NCBI RefSeq assembly: GCF_001613085.1
Contig: NZ_BDBR01000047.1
Span: 1-64,000 of the forward strand
Direction of reading: 5' to 3'
Length of the DNA: 64,000 nt
DNA from: Nocardia salmonicida NBRC 13393
GTDB taxonomy: Bacteria; Actinomycetota; Actinomycetes; Mycobacteriales; Mycobacteriaceae
The notes under the pieces were generated by a model. The model did not search any database, was not told the origin of the DNA, and was given only the letters and a program-made list of their open reading frames with translations. The position numbers and the translations under genes are program-made. Shown here in pieces: positions 18,018 through 26,756 of this stretch (its first letter is position 1; the number at the start of each line of letters is the position of its first letter).

Positions 18018-19199
18018 TCAGGACAGGCCCGCCGCGGTGCGTCGACCGATCGCGGCGTTGAGGGCGTCGAGTTCGGCGAGGATGTCGGTGGCGGCCCAGA
18101 TCCGGTTTCGTTTGGAGTCGGAGACGACTTCGAGGATGCCTACGTCGACTAGTCGTTCGAGGGCTCGGTAGGTGGCCGAGTCGGTCGTCGCCGTGATGGC
18201 GTTCGCGCCGGCGATAGTGAGGATGGGGTGCTCGAGCAGGTTCGCCAGTAGCGCTTCGTCCGCGGAGCCGCCGCGTGGGCGGGCGCGGTCTCGCCATCGC
18301 TGGGGGAGAGCGGTGAGGGTGCGGGCCGAGTCGATCGCCGCCTCGCTGGCATACACCGCCGCGAGCGCCAGATAGAGAACGAATTCGTCGGCGGCGCCGG
18401 CTCGGTAGGCCGCCAGTTGGGCGAAGTAGCGCGAGGTGTCGGCGAGCATGACCGACGCCAAGGGAACGGTCACTCTGTCGGTCAGCCCGCGTCTGCGCAG
18501 AATGGCGCTCACCAGCGCCCTGCCGATCCGGCCGTTGCCGCTGACGAAAGGGTGGATCGACACGAACTGGGCGTGCGCGATCGCGGCTTGGACGAGGATC
18601 GGCAGGTCGCCGCGCGCGACGAAGGCCAGCAAGTCGGCCATCAATTCGGGCACGAGTTCTGGTGGCGGCGGCACGTACAGTGCGTTGAGTGGCGTGTAAT
18701 CGCTTCCGCCGATCCAGGTTTGGACCGTGCGCAAGCGCCCGGCCTTCTCCCACTCCGGGGCGATCAGCACGCGATGGGCGCTGAGCAGACTCGCTTCGGT
18801 GATCCTGCCGGTCGCCGCCGTGTCGACCAGGCCCGTGAGTGATCGCACCGCGCCGACCTGTGACTCCGCCTCGGCGCGGGTCGTCGCGCCGCCGAAGGCT
18901 TTGCTGAATGCTCGCCAGCCCGCATCGATGTGCTCGATTCGCGAGGACGCCACTGCCTCGCTGCGCAGCAGGAATTCGCGCAGCGGTGGCGAATACTGGC
19001 CCTGGCCGGCCTCGAGATGAGTCACCGCGATCACCGCGGCTTCGCTGGCCGATGTTGTTCGCCTGGAGGCGAAGTCGAGTTCGGCGATGCGCGGGGGGAT
19101 CGACACCGCGACGCGCTCCGGCATGGGGCCGACCCGTGGCCCGCGTCCGTCCCGCGCCGTCCAGGGACGCTGCTCCGTGCGGTGAGCCGGCCAACTCAT
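18018..19199 (-). CDS. Fic domain protein with altered active-site motif
   Basis: Putative AMP-transferase (Fic/DOC) of 393 residues. The core Fic motif is at residues 216-224, HPFVSGNGR: the catalytic His and the anion-binding GNGR are intact, but the Asp/Glu that normally binds Mg2+ is Ser. An N-terminal helix has SSRIEH at 85-90, which fits the inhibitory motif (S/T)xxxE(G/N) of class II Fic proteins except that His replaces Gly/Asn. The flap (TPLNALYVPPPPELV) and a C-terminal winged-helix domain (about residues 300-375) are present. It is monocistronic with no antitoxin gene adjoining. Targets are unknown. The start could also be Met26 (MPERVAVS). Confidence 0.87.
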   Translation of the reverse strand: MSWPAHRTEQRPWTARDGRGPRVGPMPERVAVSIPPRIAELDFASRRTTSASEAAVIAVTHLEAGQGQYSPPLREFLLRSEAVASSRIEHIDAGWRAFSKAFGGATTRAEAESQVGAVRSLTGLVDTAATGRITEASLLSAHRVLIAPEWEKAGRLRTVQTWIGGSDYTPLNALYVPPPPELVPELMADLLAFVARGDLPILVQAAIAHAQFVSIHPFVSGNGRIGRALVSAILRRRGLTDRVTVPLASVMLADTSRYFAQLAAYRAGAADEFVLYLALAAVYASEAAIDSARTLTALPQRWRDRARPRGGSADEALLANLLEHPILTIAGANAITATTDSATYRALERLVDVGILEVVSDSKRNRIWAATDILAELDALNAAIGRRTAAGLS

Positions 19200-19305
19200 G
19201 TGCTTTTACTATACTTTCGCTATCGAAAACGCCACTAACTTGTCAGCTACTCGCGTTTTTCGGAGGGAACGACAGTAGCGAGCTGACTAGTCGCTGCTTG
19301 CGTCG

Positions 19306-20058
19306 TCAGGTGAGATCGGTTGCCGCGTGGGTCCTGGCTCGGGCGACGGCTTGTCCGATGCCCTCGGTGAAGGGGTCGCCGTGGCCGGGAAGGACCAGGT
19401 CGGCGGCGAGTGATTCGAGGGCTGCCAGGGCTGCCAGGGTTTTCGGGGTCGAGTGGTTGAAGAAGTCGGGGAGTAGTTGGGGGCCTTCGATTTTCGACGT
19501 GGGATGGGCGGTAACCAGTGTGTCGCCGGTGGCTACCGCGCCCGCGTTCGGCAGATAGAAGGCGCTGTGCCCGGAGGTGTGGCCCGGGGAGGGGATCGGG
19601 ATCGGGTTGCCGGGGAAGTCGAGGGCGCCTTCGGCGGGGAAGGGCTGGATGTGGGGGACCGGGTTCTTGCGAAGGCCGCCGGCGGCGGTGATGCGGGCTG
19701 CCCAGCCGATCGTGTCGAGGTCGGTGAGGCGTTTGATCACATCGAGCGGGGTGGCGGATTCGTGGACCTCGCCACGGGCGTGGGCGACTTCGATTTCGCT
19801 GGTGTAGACCGGGATCGCGTAGTGACGGTGCAGGTGGTTCAGTGCGCCGACGTGGTCCAGGTGGGCGTGGGTCAGCAGGATCGCCTTGATGTCTTCGGGG
19901 CGGTGGCCCAGGGCTCGGATCGACTTCTCGATGGTGGTGGCATCGCCGTGCCAGCCCGCGTCGATGAGCGTCAGATCGCGGCCGTCGCGGAGCAGGACCA
20001 TGTTCACATGGGTGCCCGCGATGGTGAAGATATTGTCGGCTACCTGCTGGTGACGCAT
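19306..20058 (-). CDS. MBL-fold metallo-hydrolase
   Basis: Metallo-beta-lactamase-fold hydrolase of 250 residues. The start is ATG 20058 (MRHQQVADNIFTI); a longer in-frame reading would run into the M13 peptidase gene. The zinc-binding motif is THAHLDHVGA (about residues 63-72), with later ligands in PSPGHTSGHSAFY, ATGDTLV and LPGHGDPF. No signal peptide is seen. The glyoxalase II-like subgroup includes thiolesterases, lactonases and quinone-degrading enzymes, and the substrate cannot be decided. It is 68 bp downstream of the M13 peptidase gene on the same strand. Confidence 0.85.
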   Translation of the reverse strand: MRHQQVADNIFTIAGTHVNMVLLRDGRDLTLIDAGWHGDATTIEKSIRALGHRPEDIKAILLTHAHLDHVGALNHLHRHYAIPVYTSEIEVAHARGEVHESATPLDVIKRLTDLDTIGWAARITAAGGLRKNPVPHIQPFPAEGALDFPGNPIPIPSPGHTSGHSAFYLPNAGAVATGDTLVTAHPTSKIEGPQLLPDFFNHSTPKTLAALAALESLAADLVLPGHGDPFTEGIGQAVARARTHAATDLT

Positions 20059-20126
20059 GGGTCCCTCTCCGGAGCGATGGATTTCGACCCTACCGGCGGG
20101 CAGGCCACCGGCAGGGTCGAGTCGCA

Positions 20127-22142
20127 TCACCAGATTGTCACGCGCTCCTCGGGCTTCAGGAACAGCTTGTCGTCGGGGGTCACGTCGAAGGCTTCGTAGA
20201 AGCTGTCGATATTGCGGATCACCGCGTTGCAGCGGAACTCCGGCGGGGAGTGCGGGTCGACGGCGAGGCGGCGGATGGCTTCCTCGGTGCGAGCCTTGGT
20301 GCGCCAGACCTGCGCCCAGCCGTAGAAGACGCGCTGCAGCCCGGTGAGGCCGTCGATGACCGGGGGTTCCTTGCCGTCGAGCGAAATCCGGTAGGCGGCG
20401 AGGGCGATGGACAGCCCGCCCAGATCGCCGATGTTCTCGCCGATCGTGAACTCGCCGTTCACGGTGTGCTCGTCGTCGAGTTCGGCGGGGGAGAGCACGT
20501 TGTACTGGTCGATCAGGGCCTTGGTGCGCTTGCCGAACTCGGCGCGGTCCTCGTCGGTCCACCAGTCCTGCATGTTGCCGTCGCCGTCGTACTTGGCGCC
20601 CTGGTCGTCGAAACCGTGACCGATCTCGTGGCCGATCACCGCGCCGATCCCGCCGTAGTTGGCGGCGTCGTCGGCGTTCATGTCGAAGAACGGCGGCTGC
20701 AGGATCGCCGCGGGGAACACGATCTCGTTCATGCCGGGGTTGTAGTAGGCGTTCACCGTCTGCGGGGTCATGAACCACTCGCCGCGATCTACCTCGCCAC
20801 CCAGTTTGCCCAGGTCGCGATCGTGGTCGGCGGCGTGGCCACGGCGGTAGTTGCCGACGAGGTCTCCTGCGTCGATCTCGACCGCCGAGTAGTCACGCCA
20901 GGTGTCGGGGTAGCCGATCTTGGGGGTGAACTTCTCCAGCTTGGTGAGCGCGGCGGCGCGGGTGTCGGGGCCCATCCACTCGAGGTCGGCGATATTGCGC
21001 CGGTAGGCCTCCTGAAGGTTGGCCACCAGCTCGACCATGCGGGCCTTGGCCTGCGGCGGAAAGTGCCGGGCCACATACAGTTTGCCGACCGCCTCGCCGA
21101 GCAGTTCCTGCACCAGCGACACGCCGCGCTTCCAGCGCTCGCGGTTCTCCTCGGCGCCGGTGAGGGTGCGACCGTAGAAGTCGAAGTACTCCTCGACGAT
21201 CTCGTCGGTGAGGAATCCGGCGCGCGCGTGCAGCACCTGCCACGCCGTCCACGCCTGCCAATCCGCTCGCGGCACCTCGGCCCACGCAGTGGCGAAGGCG
21301 CGCAGGTAGTCGGGCTGACGGACGACGAGCTCGGCGAACAGATCCTCGCCGTCACGGTCGAGACCGGTGGCGACGCCTTCCACCCAGGCGGCCCAGTCGA
21401 ATTCCGGGTGCTCGGCGACCAGGTCGGCGAACGTCGTGAGGTTGTAGCTCTTTTCGGCATCGCGGCGCCGCACCACATCCCAATGGCCTGCGGCGAGTGT
21501 GCGTTCCAGCTCGAACACGCGGCGGGCGGCGTCGGCCGGATCCGCCGGGAGCAGACCGTCCAAGGACGCGTCGGCGGCGGCGATGGTGAACATCTTGGTG
21601 ATGTGCGCGAGGTAGGCGGCGCGGATCGGCGCGAACTCCTCGGAGCGGTAGTAGGACTCGTCGGGCAGCCCGATGCCCGACTGGGTCGCGTGCACCAGGT
21701 ACCGGGTGGAGTTCTTGTCGTCGGTGTCGACGTAGTAGGCGAGCGCGCCACGAACTCCCGTGCGCTGCAAGCGTCCGAGCAGCGCGGCGAACGCGCTCGG
21801 GTCGGCGACCTCGGCGATCGCGCGCAGCTCGTCGGCGATCGGGGAGAACCCGGCCGCCGCGACCACATCGGTGGCCATGAAGCTCGAGAACAGCTCCCCG
21901 ATCTTGCGGGCATCGGCATCGTCGGCCGCACCGGAGGCACTGTCGGTGATGATCGCCTGCACATCGAGCTCGGCCTGGTCGTAGAGCGTGCGGAACGCAC
22001 CGTCGACGGCCCGGTCGGCCGGAATCTCGTACCCGGCCAACCACTGCCCGTTGACATGCGCGAACAGATCGTCCTGCACCCGCACATCCTGATCGCGGAA
22101 GGACAGATCAATACCGGAGGGAGCACTCAGATCAGAAGTCAC
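20127..22142 (-). CDS. M13-family zinc metalloendopeptidase (PepO/Zmp1-like)
   Basis: Neprilysin-family endopeptidase, 671 residues, full length for the family (M. tuberculosis Zmp1 is 663). Zinc site GHEIGHGFDDQGAKYDGDGN has the HExxH motif; the third ligand and stabilising Asp are in GENIGDLGG. Substrate-binding NAYYNPGMNEIVFPA is present upstream, and the C-terminus ends in the typical W (RVTIW). There is no N-terminal membrane anchor or Sec signal, as in Zmp1, which leaves the cell by an unclear route. In mycobacteria Zmp1 affects phagosome biology; a similar role here is inference. Confidence 0.93.
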   Translation of the reverse strand: MTSDLSAPSGIDLSFRDQDVRVQDDLFAHVNGQWLAGYEIPADRAVDGAFRTLYDQAELDVQAIITDSASGAADDADARKIGELFSSFMATDVVAAAGFSPIADELRAIAEVADPSAFAALLGRLQRTGVRGALAYYVDTDDKNSTRYLVHATQSGIGLPDESYYRSEEFAPIRAAYLAHITKMFTIAAADASLDGLLPADPADAARRVFELERTLAAGHWDVVRRRDAEKSYNLTTFADLVAEHPEFDWAAWVEGVATGLDRDGEDLFAELVVRQPDYLRAFATAWAEVPRADWQAWTAWQVLHARAGFLTDEIVEEYFDFYGRTLTGAEENRERWKRGVSLVQELLGEAVGKLYVARHFPPQAKARMVELVANLQEAYRRNIADLEWMGPDTRAAALTKLEKFTPKIGYPDTWRDYSAVEIDAGDLVGNYRRGHAADHDRDLGKLGGEVDRGEWFMTPQTVNAYYNPGMNEIVFPAAILQPPFFDMNADDAANYGGIGAVIGHEIGHGFDDQGAKYDGDGNMQDWWTDEDRAEFGKRTKALIDQYNVLSPAELDDEHTVNGEFTIGENIGDLGGLSIALAAYRISLDGKEPPVIDGLTGLQRVFYGWAQVWRTKARTEEAIRRLAVDPHSPPEFRCNAVIRNIDSFYEAFDVTPDDKLFLKPEERVTIW

Positions 22143-22184
22143 GCTCCCCAGTATGCCGAAACACCGGTGGTCGGCGACGTGGTC

Positions 22185-22574
22185 TTACACGCAGGCGAAC
22201 TCGTCGTCTCGGACGCCGGCTACGAAGGCTTCCCATTCGGGGGCGGTGAAGTGGAGGAGGACGTCTTCGTGGCGGAGGGTGGTCGAACCGTCGGGGGAGG
22301 TGTGGGCGACGAGGTCGGGGTGGCGGCGCGCAGTCTGGAGGTAGTGCAGGAAGGCTGTCCACAGGGGGGCGTCGACGGTGATGATGGGCTCGTCCAGGCC
22401 GGTGTTCATCGGGTTGCGGCGGAATTTGCTGTCTCGTACCTGGACAGTGTTTCCATCGAAACGAACCTCGACACATTGGTTGCCGTTATTGGAGTGCGAC
22501 GAGCTGAACCAGCCGTGTTCGGCCGGGTGGCGACGAGCGGTGGTGGACATACCTCGAATCTTACACGCTTGCAT
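22185..22574 (-). CDS. DUF397 domain protein
   Basis: Small protein, 129 residues from ATG 22574 (alternative ATG 22550, MSTTARRH). The DUF397 core is clear: WFSSSHSNNGNQCVEVRF and VQVRDSKFRRNP (about residues 22-55), followed by a second half resembling a further DUF397-like repeat (TAPEWEAFVAGVRDDEF). The start overlaps the end of the XRE gene by 14 bp, so the pair is translationally coupled. XRE-DUF397 pairs are numerous in actinomycetes (whiJ/Scr1-Scr2-type); some have been described as toxin-antitoxin-like or as developmental regulators. Function here is unproven. Confidence 0.82.
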   Translation of the reverse strand: MQACKIRGMSTTARRHPAEHGWFSSSHSNNGNQCVEVRFDGNTVQVRDSKFRRNPMNTGLDEPIITVDAPLWTAFLHYLQTARRHPDLVAHTSPDGSTTLRHEDVLLHFTAPEWEAFVAGVRDDEFACV

Positions 22575-23415
22575 ACTCCCTGATCAGGGCGAGAGATTCG
22601 GTGCGAGAAAGAGATTGCTCGCGGGCACGCACGTAGGCGAAGCCGAGATCGCGGACCTGTTCGGCATCGTCGACATGACCACCGAACACCGCGCTCTCGG
22701 CCCATGCGAAGGTCGGTAGCTGATCGCTTGCGAAGTCGAGCAGATGGAAGCTGGAACCGCCGAGCACGGCTCCTTCGGGCGCACTGAACGGGATGACGCG
22801 CACGTCGACGGTGTCGAGCTCACGCACCAGCGTGACCAGGTGACGCAACTGCTCACGCAACACCGCATTACCGCCGGTCTGCTGACGAAGAGTGGCCTCG
22901 CCGAGTACGGCGGTGAGTTCGAGCGGATCGGGTTCGCGCAGCCGCCGCTGACGACGTAGTCGTATAGAGACTAATTGGTCTACCTGCACCGGGCGGATCA
23001 TCACATCGGCGCTGATCAGCGCCCGCGCGTACGCCTCGGTCTGCAACAGCCCCGGCACGATCATGCTGTCGTAGCTGCGGATACTCTCCGCGCCCGCCTC
23101 CATCCCGTACAACCGCTGCAATTCGGGACCGATCAGAGCCGAGGAGGCCGTCGTCCACCAGCCGCGTTGCTTGCTCGCCGCGAGCAGGGCGAGCAGTTCG
23201 CGGCGTTCGTCAGGCGTGACGTCGAGAACGTCGAGGACCGGCTCGATCGTGGTGCGGGTGAGCACCCGCCTGCCCTTCTCGACATGGGACCAATTGGCGG
23301 GAGTGAACCCGACGCGGCGGGCGAACCCGGCCGAATCGAACCCGCGCTGCTCGCGCAGTTCACGCAGGCGCAGGACGAGTTCCCACCGTGCGACGGTCGG
23401 CGAAACGGGAGCCAT
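22561..23415 (-). CDS. XRE-family regulator with DUF5753 domain
   Basis: Helix-turn-helix DNA-binding protein, 284 residues from ATG 23415; GTG 23442 is an alternative and neither has a good ribosome site, so the message may be leaderless. The HTH lies at about residues 9-65 (LRELREQRGFDSAGFARRVG, NWSHVEKGRRVLT). The rest is a DUF5753 sensor-like domain (IVPGLLQTEAYARALI, RQRRLREP, LREQLRHLV, VIPFSAPEGAVLGGSSF). The overlap with DUF397 and the divergent gene at 23637 form a compact regulatory locus. Family members (WhiJ-like) repress neighbouring genes until a signal releases them; that is inference here. Confidence 0.87.
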   Translation of the reverse strand: MAPVSPTVARWELVLRLRELREQRGFDSAGFARRVGFTPANWSHVEKGRRVLTRTTIEPVLDVLDVTPDERRELLALLAASKQRGWWTTASSALIGPELQRLYGMEAGAESIRSYDSMIVPGLLQTEAYARALISADVMIRPVQVDQLVSIRLRRQRRLREPDPLELTAVLGEATLRQQTGGNAVLREQLRHLVTLVRELDTVDVRVIPFSAPEGAVLGGSSFHLLDFASDQLPTFAWAESAVFGGHVDDAEQVRDLGFAYVRAREQSLSRTESLALIREYASV

Positions 23416-23636
23416 GGGCGAATATCGTACGCTTATCGACACGCTAGCTACTGACTATTGTCAGCACGGTTGTGCGGCTATAGGCTGTCCGGAACGGTCT
23501 TTTTCTCTCATGTCCTGCCGTTATGAAAAAGTTTCCCGCGCCACCGGGCCTTGATGGTCCACCCCTTACCGAGATTCGCCCAGAGCGAGCGAACTCCCAG
23601 CTACATCGAGCCACCGTCGACAGAGACGAGGTCGTG

Positions 23637-24167
23637 ATGAGCACGTTGCACACTGATGAGGACAAGGGCGGGTATACGGCGGCCGAGGAGTACTCGGCCA
23701 CCCAGGACGCTTTGGCGCGCTGTCGCCACTACCGCAAGCACCATGGCCTCTACGGCGTCGTCGACGCCGCACTGGGGCGGATCGTGCTCGAGATCGGCGC
23801 GGTCGGCGCGGTGGTGATGCCGTCGACGCTGGGCGAACGGGTCCGCGGGCTGCTCGTCACGCGCGGCCTGCGCTGCGGGCCGATCATCGCCCATCCACGG
23901 TCCGGTCGCTGGACCTTCCTCACCGGGCCGGTCGACAACTCCTACCTCGACACCGTGCTGTTCGCCGAGCTGTTCCGGGTGTGCGCCTCGGTCGCCTTAC
24001 CGGGCAGCGACATCGTGCTGCCGTCGCCGGCCGACGAGCGCAGCGGATACCGCACCTGGATGCAGGCGCCCGACGGTGATTTCCGACCGGATTTCGCGGC
24101 GATCGTCGCCGTGACCCGGACCAACGCCAAGTCGGCGACCCTGGCGCGCCAGCCGGGTTCGGCCTGA
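23637..24167 (+). CDS. Uncharacterised protein divergent from XRE/DUF397 pair
   Basis: Hypothetical protein of 176 residues from ATG 23637, with GAGG about 5 nt before it. No signal peptide or membrane helix. Segments GAVVMPSTLGERVRGLLVTR and GPIIAHPRSGRWTFLTGPVD resemble short actinobacterial proteins sometimes labelled as truncated bifunctional primase/polymerase N-domains or as conserved hypothetical partners of XRE/DUF397 loci; I cannot confirm either. The gene reads away from the XRE gene across a 221-bp spacer, so the XRE protein may control it. The acidic catalytic residues expected of a primase are not evident. Confidence 0.7.
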   Translation: MSTLHTDEDKGGYTAAEEYSATQDALARCRHYRKHHGLYGVVDAALGRIVLEIGAVGAVVMPSTLGERVRGLLVTRGLRCGPIIAHPRSGRWTFLTGPVDNSYLDTVLFAELFRVCASVALPGSDIVLPSPADERSGYRTWMQAPDGDFRPDFAAIVAVTRTNAKSATLARQPGSA

Positions 24168-24169
24168 GT

Positions 24170-24946
24170 TCACCCTCCGCCGAGGCGCGCGTGCATCTCC
24201 CAGACCAGCACCTCGGCATCGCCGTGCGGACGAATCAACTGGCCGCCGGAGCGGGTCAGCCGGATCGCGTCGCCCTGGGACAGGGTGCCGAGTCCCTCGA
24301 CGTCGATCTCGCCGCGCGCGACGAAGACATGCAGGTAAGGCGCATCGGGAAGGGTCACACCGGGGCTGTCGGCGGTCATCCTGGCGACGTGCATGGCGGC
24401 GTGTGAGGAGTTGATCGCGATGGCGGTGCGGTCGCGATAGCGAGGTAGGCCCGACGCGACCGTCACCAGGTCGCCGCGTGCGAGTTCGTCATCGATCTCG
24501 AGCTGCTGGTAGCCGGGGTCGACGCCGGGCTCGTCGGGGACCACCCACATCTGCACGAAATGTACGGGCTCGTCGTGGGATCTGCCGTCCAGGCGCCACG
24601 AATCGTTCTTCTCGGAGTGCTGGATGCCGGTGCCCGCGCTCATCCGCTGGGCCAGACCCGGGTAGATGACGCCGTTGTGTCCGAGCGAATCCTGATGCAC
24701 GAGGCTGCCGCCGAGCACCCAGGTGACGATTTCCATGTCTCGATGCGGATGCGTGTCGAAGCCCTCGCCGGGCAGCACCACGTCCTCGTTGTTCACCAGC
24801 AACAGCCCGTGATGGGTGTTGTCCGGGTCGTAGTGCTCGCCGAACGAGAACGAATGCTTGGAGTCGAGCCACGGGATCCGCGTCTTCATCCGGTCGCCAC
24901 CGCGGTGTAGTTCTAACCGCGGGGGTGTCGTCGATGGGGGCGTCAC
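24170..24946 (-). CDS. Pirin family protein
   Basis: Bicupin of the pirin family, 258 residues from GTG 24946 (in-frame Met20, MKTRIPWLD, is another start). The N-terminal cupin has the metal-binding pattern THPHRDMEIVTWVLGG ... GIQHSEKN (about residues 65-110); the second cupin is more divergent. Some bacterial pirins are iron-dependent quercetin dioxygenases or redox sensors, others bind regulators, so the role here is open. It converges with the 23637 gene, with 2 bp between stops. Confidence 0.88.
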   Translation of the reverse strand: MTPPSTTPPRLELHRGGDRMKTRIPWLDSKHSFSFGEHYDPDNTHHGLLLVNNEDVVLPGEGFDTHPHRDMEIVTWVLGGSLVHQDSLGHNGVIYPGLAQRMSAGTGIQHSEKNDSWRLDGRSHDEPVHFVQMWVVPDEPGVDPGYQQLEIDDELARGDLVTVASGLPRYRDRTAIAINSSHAAMHVARMTADSPGVTLPDAPYLHVFVARGEIDVEGLGTLSQGDAIRLTRSGGQLIRPHGDAEVLVWEMHARLGGG

Positions 24947-25034
24947 AGTTCAATTCTGGCATCAATCGTGGCGATGTACCGCTCACGGTGTGCGTGGTCC
25001 GCGGGCCGGTTCGCCGTGGCACTAGGGTCATGGC

Positions 25035-26417
25035 GTGTCGACTCATCCCTCTGACGGCTCGAATACGGCGGATGAGCAGCCGATCTCGATGAGACATCTG
25101 CTTCGCGACACCCGCGAGGTGATCCGTCGAAACCCGCGGATGCCGCGCCTCGCCCTGCTGCGCCTGGCCGCGCAGTTCGGTGACGGGATGTTCCAGGCTG
25201 CCCTGTCGGGAGCGATCCTGTTCAATCCGGAACGCGAGACCGATCCGCTGGCCATCGCCGCGGGTTTCGCGGTACTGCTGCTTCCGTATTCGGTGCTCGG
25301 GCCGTACGCGGGCGCGCTGCTGGATCGATGGGATCGGCGCAATGTGCTGCTGGTCGCGAGTGCGGCGCGGGCGATGTTGATCGCCACGGCCGCGATCACC
25401 TTGTTCGTCGGGGTGGGGGAGACGCCGCTGCTGGTGCTGGCCTTGGCGACGGTGGGGATCAGCAGGTTCGTGCTGGCCGGTGTGTCGGCGGCGCTGCCGC
25501 GAGTGCTCGAACAGCGCTGTCTGGTTCCGATGAACTCGGTGCTGGCGACGGTGGCCTCGGTGTGTGCCGGCATCGGCGCGGCGACATCGGTGTCGGTGAT
25601 CGCGCTGATCGGCGCGGGTGACGCGGCCTCGTCGGCGGCGGTGGCACTCAGTGGCATCGGCTCCTTGGTCGGCGTGGTGCTGGCCTACGGATTCCGCCCG
25701 CATGTGCTCGGGCCGGATCGCGGTTCGGCCGAGACCGAGACCGCCGTGCACGCCATCGCGACCGGTCTTCGCACCGGCGCGCGGGCGGTCTGGCATTCGG
25801 CGCAGGTGACGACGGCGATGATCGGAATCGGCGCGCATCGCATCGTGTTCGGGATGAACACGCTGATCATGGTCCTGGTGCTGCGTCAGCCGACCGGCAG
25901 CGACGAGATGAGCGGCGGGTTGGTGGGCTTCGGGGTCGCGATCGGGTTCGCGGCGGCGGGGATGCTGGTGGCCGCGGTCGGCGCGCCGATCCTGATCCCG
26001 CGTCTCGGCAGACCGCGCACCGTGCTGCTCGGGCTCACGACGGCGGTGATCGTGCAGCTCACGCTGGTGACACCGATCGCGCTGGCCACCGGTCCGGCCG
26101 TCGACGATGCGCACCGGCTGCTGCTGATCGGCGCGTTCGGGCTCGGCCTCGCCGGCCAGACGATCAAGCTGACCGGCGACGCGAGCATGCAGATCGACAT
26201 CGTCGACGATCAGCGCGGGCAGGTATTCGCCCTGCAGGACACGGTTTTCAACGTCTGCTTCGTCTTGGCGATCGCGGTGACCGCGCTGGTGATTCCGGCC
26301 GACGGACGCTCCATCGGGGTCGTGCTGGCCGGCGCCGGGGTCTACGTGCTCGGCATCGCGGCCATCGCGCTCAATTCCCGTCGAGCCAGGGTGGGCCCAG
26401 CTGAACTCCGGGGATAG
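25035..26417 (+). CDS. MFS transporter (12 TM)
   Basis: Membrane transporter of 460 residues, GTG start at 25035. Twelve predicted helices after a hydrophilic N-terminus of about 50 residues. The motif A-like loop is GALLDRWDRRNVLL (about residues 94-107), as in antibiotic/siderophore exporters of the MFS_3/EntS-like group. The second half has GAPILIPRLGRPRTVL. Substrate unknown. It reads divergently from pirin and convergently with the small gene at 26428. Confidence 0.85.
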   Translation: MSTHPSDGSNTADEQPISMRHLLRDTREVIRRNPRMPRLALLRLAAQFGDGMFQAALSGAILFNPERETDPLAIAAGFAVLLLPYSVLGPYAGALLDRWDRRNVLLVASAARAMLIATAAITLFVGVGETPLLVLALATVGISRFVLAGVSAALPRVLEQRCLVPMNSVLATVASVCAGIGAATSVSVIALIGAGDAASSAAVALSGIGSLVGVVLAYGFRPHVLGPDRGSAETETAVHAIATGLRTGARAVWHSAQVTTAMIGIGAHRIVFGMNTLIMVLVLRQPTGSDEMSGGLVGFGVAIGFAAAGMLVAAVGAPILIPRLGRPRTVLLGLTTAVIVQLTLVTPIALATGPAVDDAHRLLLIGAFGLGLAGQTIKLTGDASMQIDIVDDQRGQVFALQDTVFNVCFVLAIAVTALVIPADGRSIGVVLAGAGVYVLGIAAIALNSRRARVGPAELRG

Positions 26418-26427
26418 CCGAACACGC

Positions 26428-26664
26428 CTATGGCAGTGCGCCATCGTCGCCGTTGCTGAGGGCGCCCGCGGGTTCCTGCGCGAGGACCGTGCGGTGGTCG
26501 ACGGTCGACAGCGGGATGTCGGGGAGGAAAGCGTCGTAGTCGATGCCGGAGTCGTAGTCGACCCAGAGGGCGTCGACGACGCTCGTGTCGGCCAGTTCGT
26601 CGTGGCTCGACCAGTGGTGCACGACCGCGTCGCCGGTTCCGAAGACGTACTCGATTTCGCTCAC
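26428..26664 (-). CDS. Small acidic hypothetical protein
   Basis: Predicted 78-residue protein starting at GTG 26664 (N-terminus MSEIEYVFGTGDAVVHHW). It is acidic, has no signal or membrane segment, and its composition is protein-like (DELADTSVVDALWVDYDSGIDY). I do not recognise a family. A longer in-frame reading to 26805 would overlap the divergent DUF4185 gene and is less likely. The 92-bp gap to that gene would hold both promoters. Confidence 0.5.
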   Translation of the reverse strand: MSEIEYVFGTGDAVVHHWSSHDELADTSVVDALWVDYDSGIDYDAFLPDIPLSTVDHRTVLAQEPAGALSNGDDGALP

Positions 26665-26756
26665 ATCTGCTTGGACGCACGGCAACAGCGATCGGTTCCG
26701 GTAAGTTCTCACAAGATCACAGGTGTTCCTCGCCGACACCGATTCCAGGGAGCCAG

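Noticed and set aside
20250..22583. 777-codon plus-strand open frame.
   Set aside because: It is the antisense shadow of the M13 peptidase and DUF397 genes, a common effect of high G+C third positions; the minus-strand frame has full family motifs.
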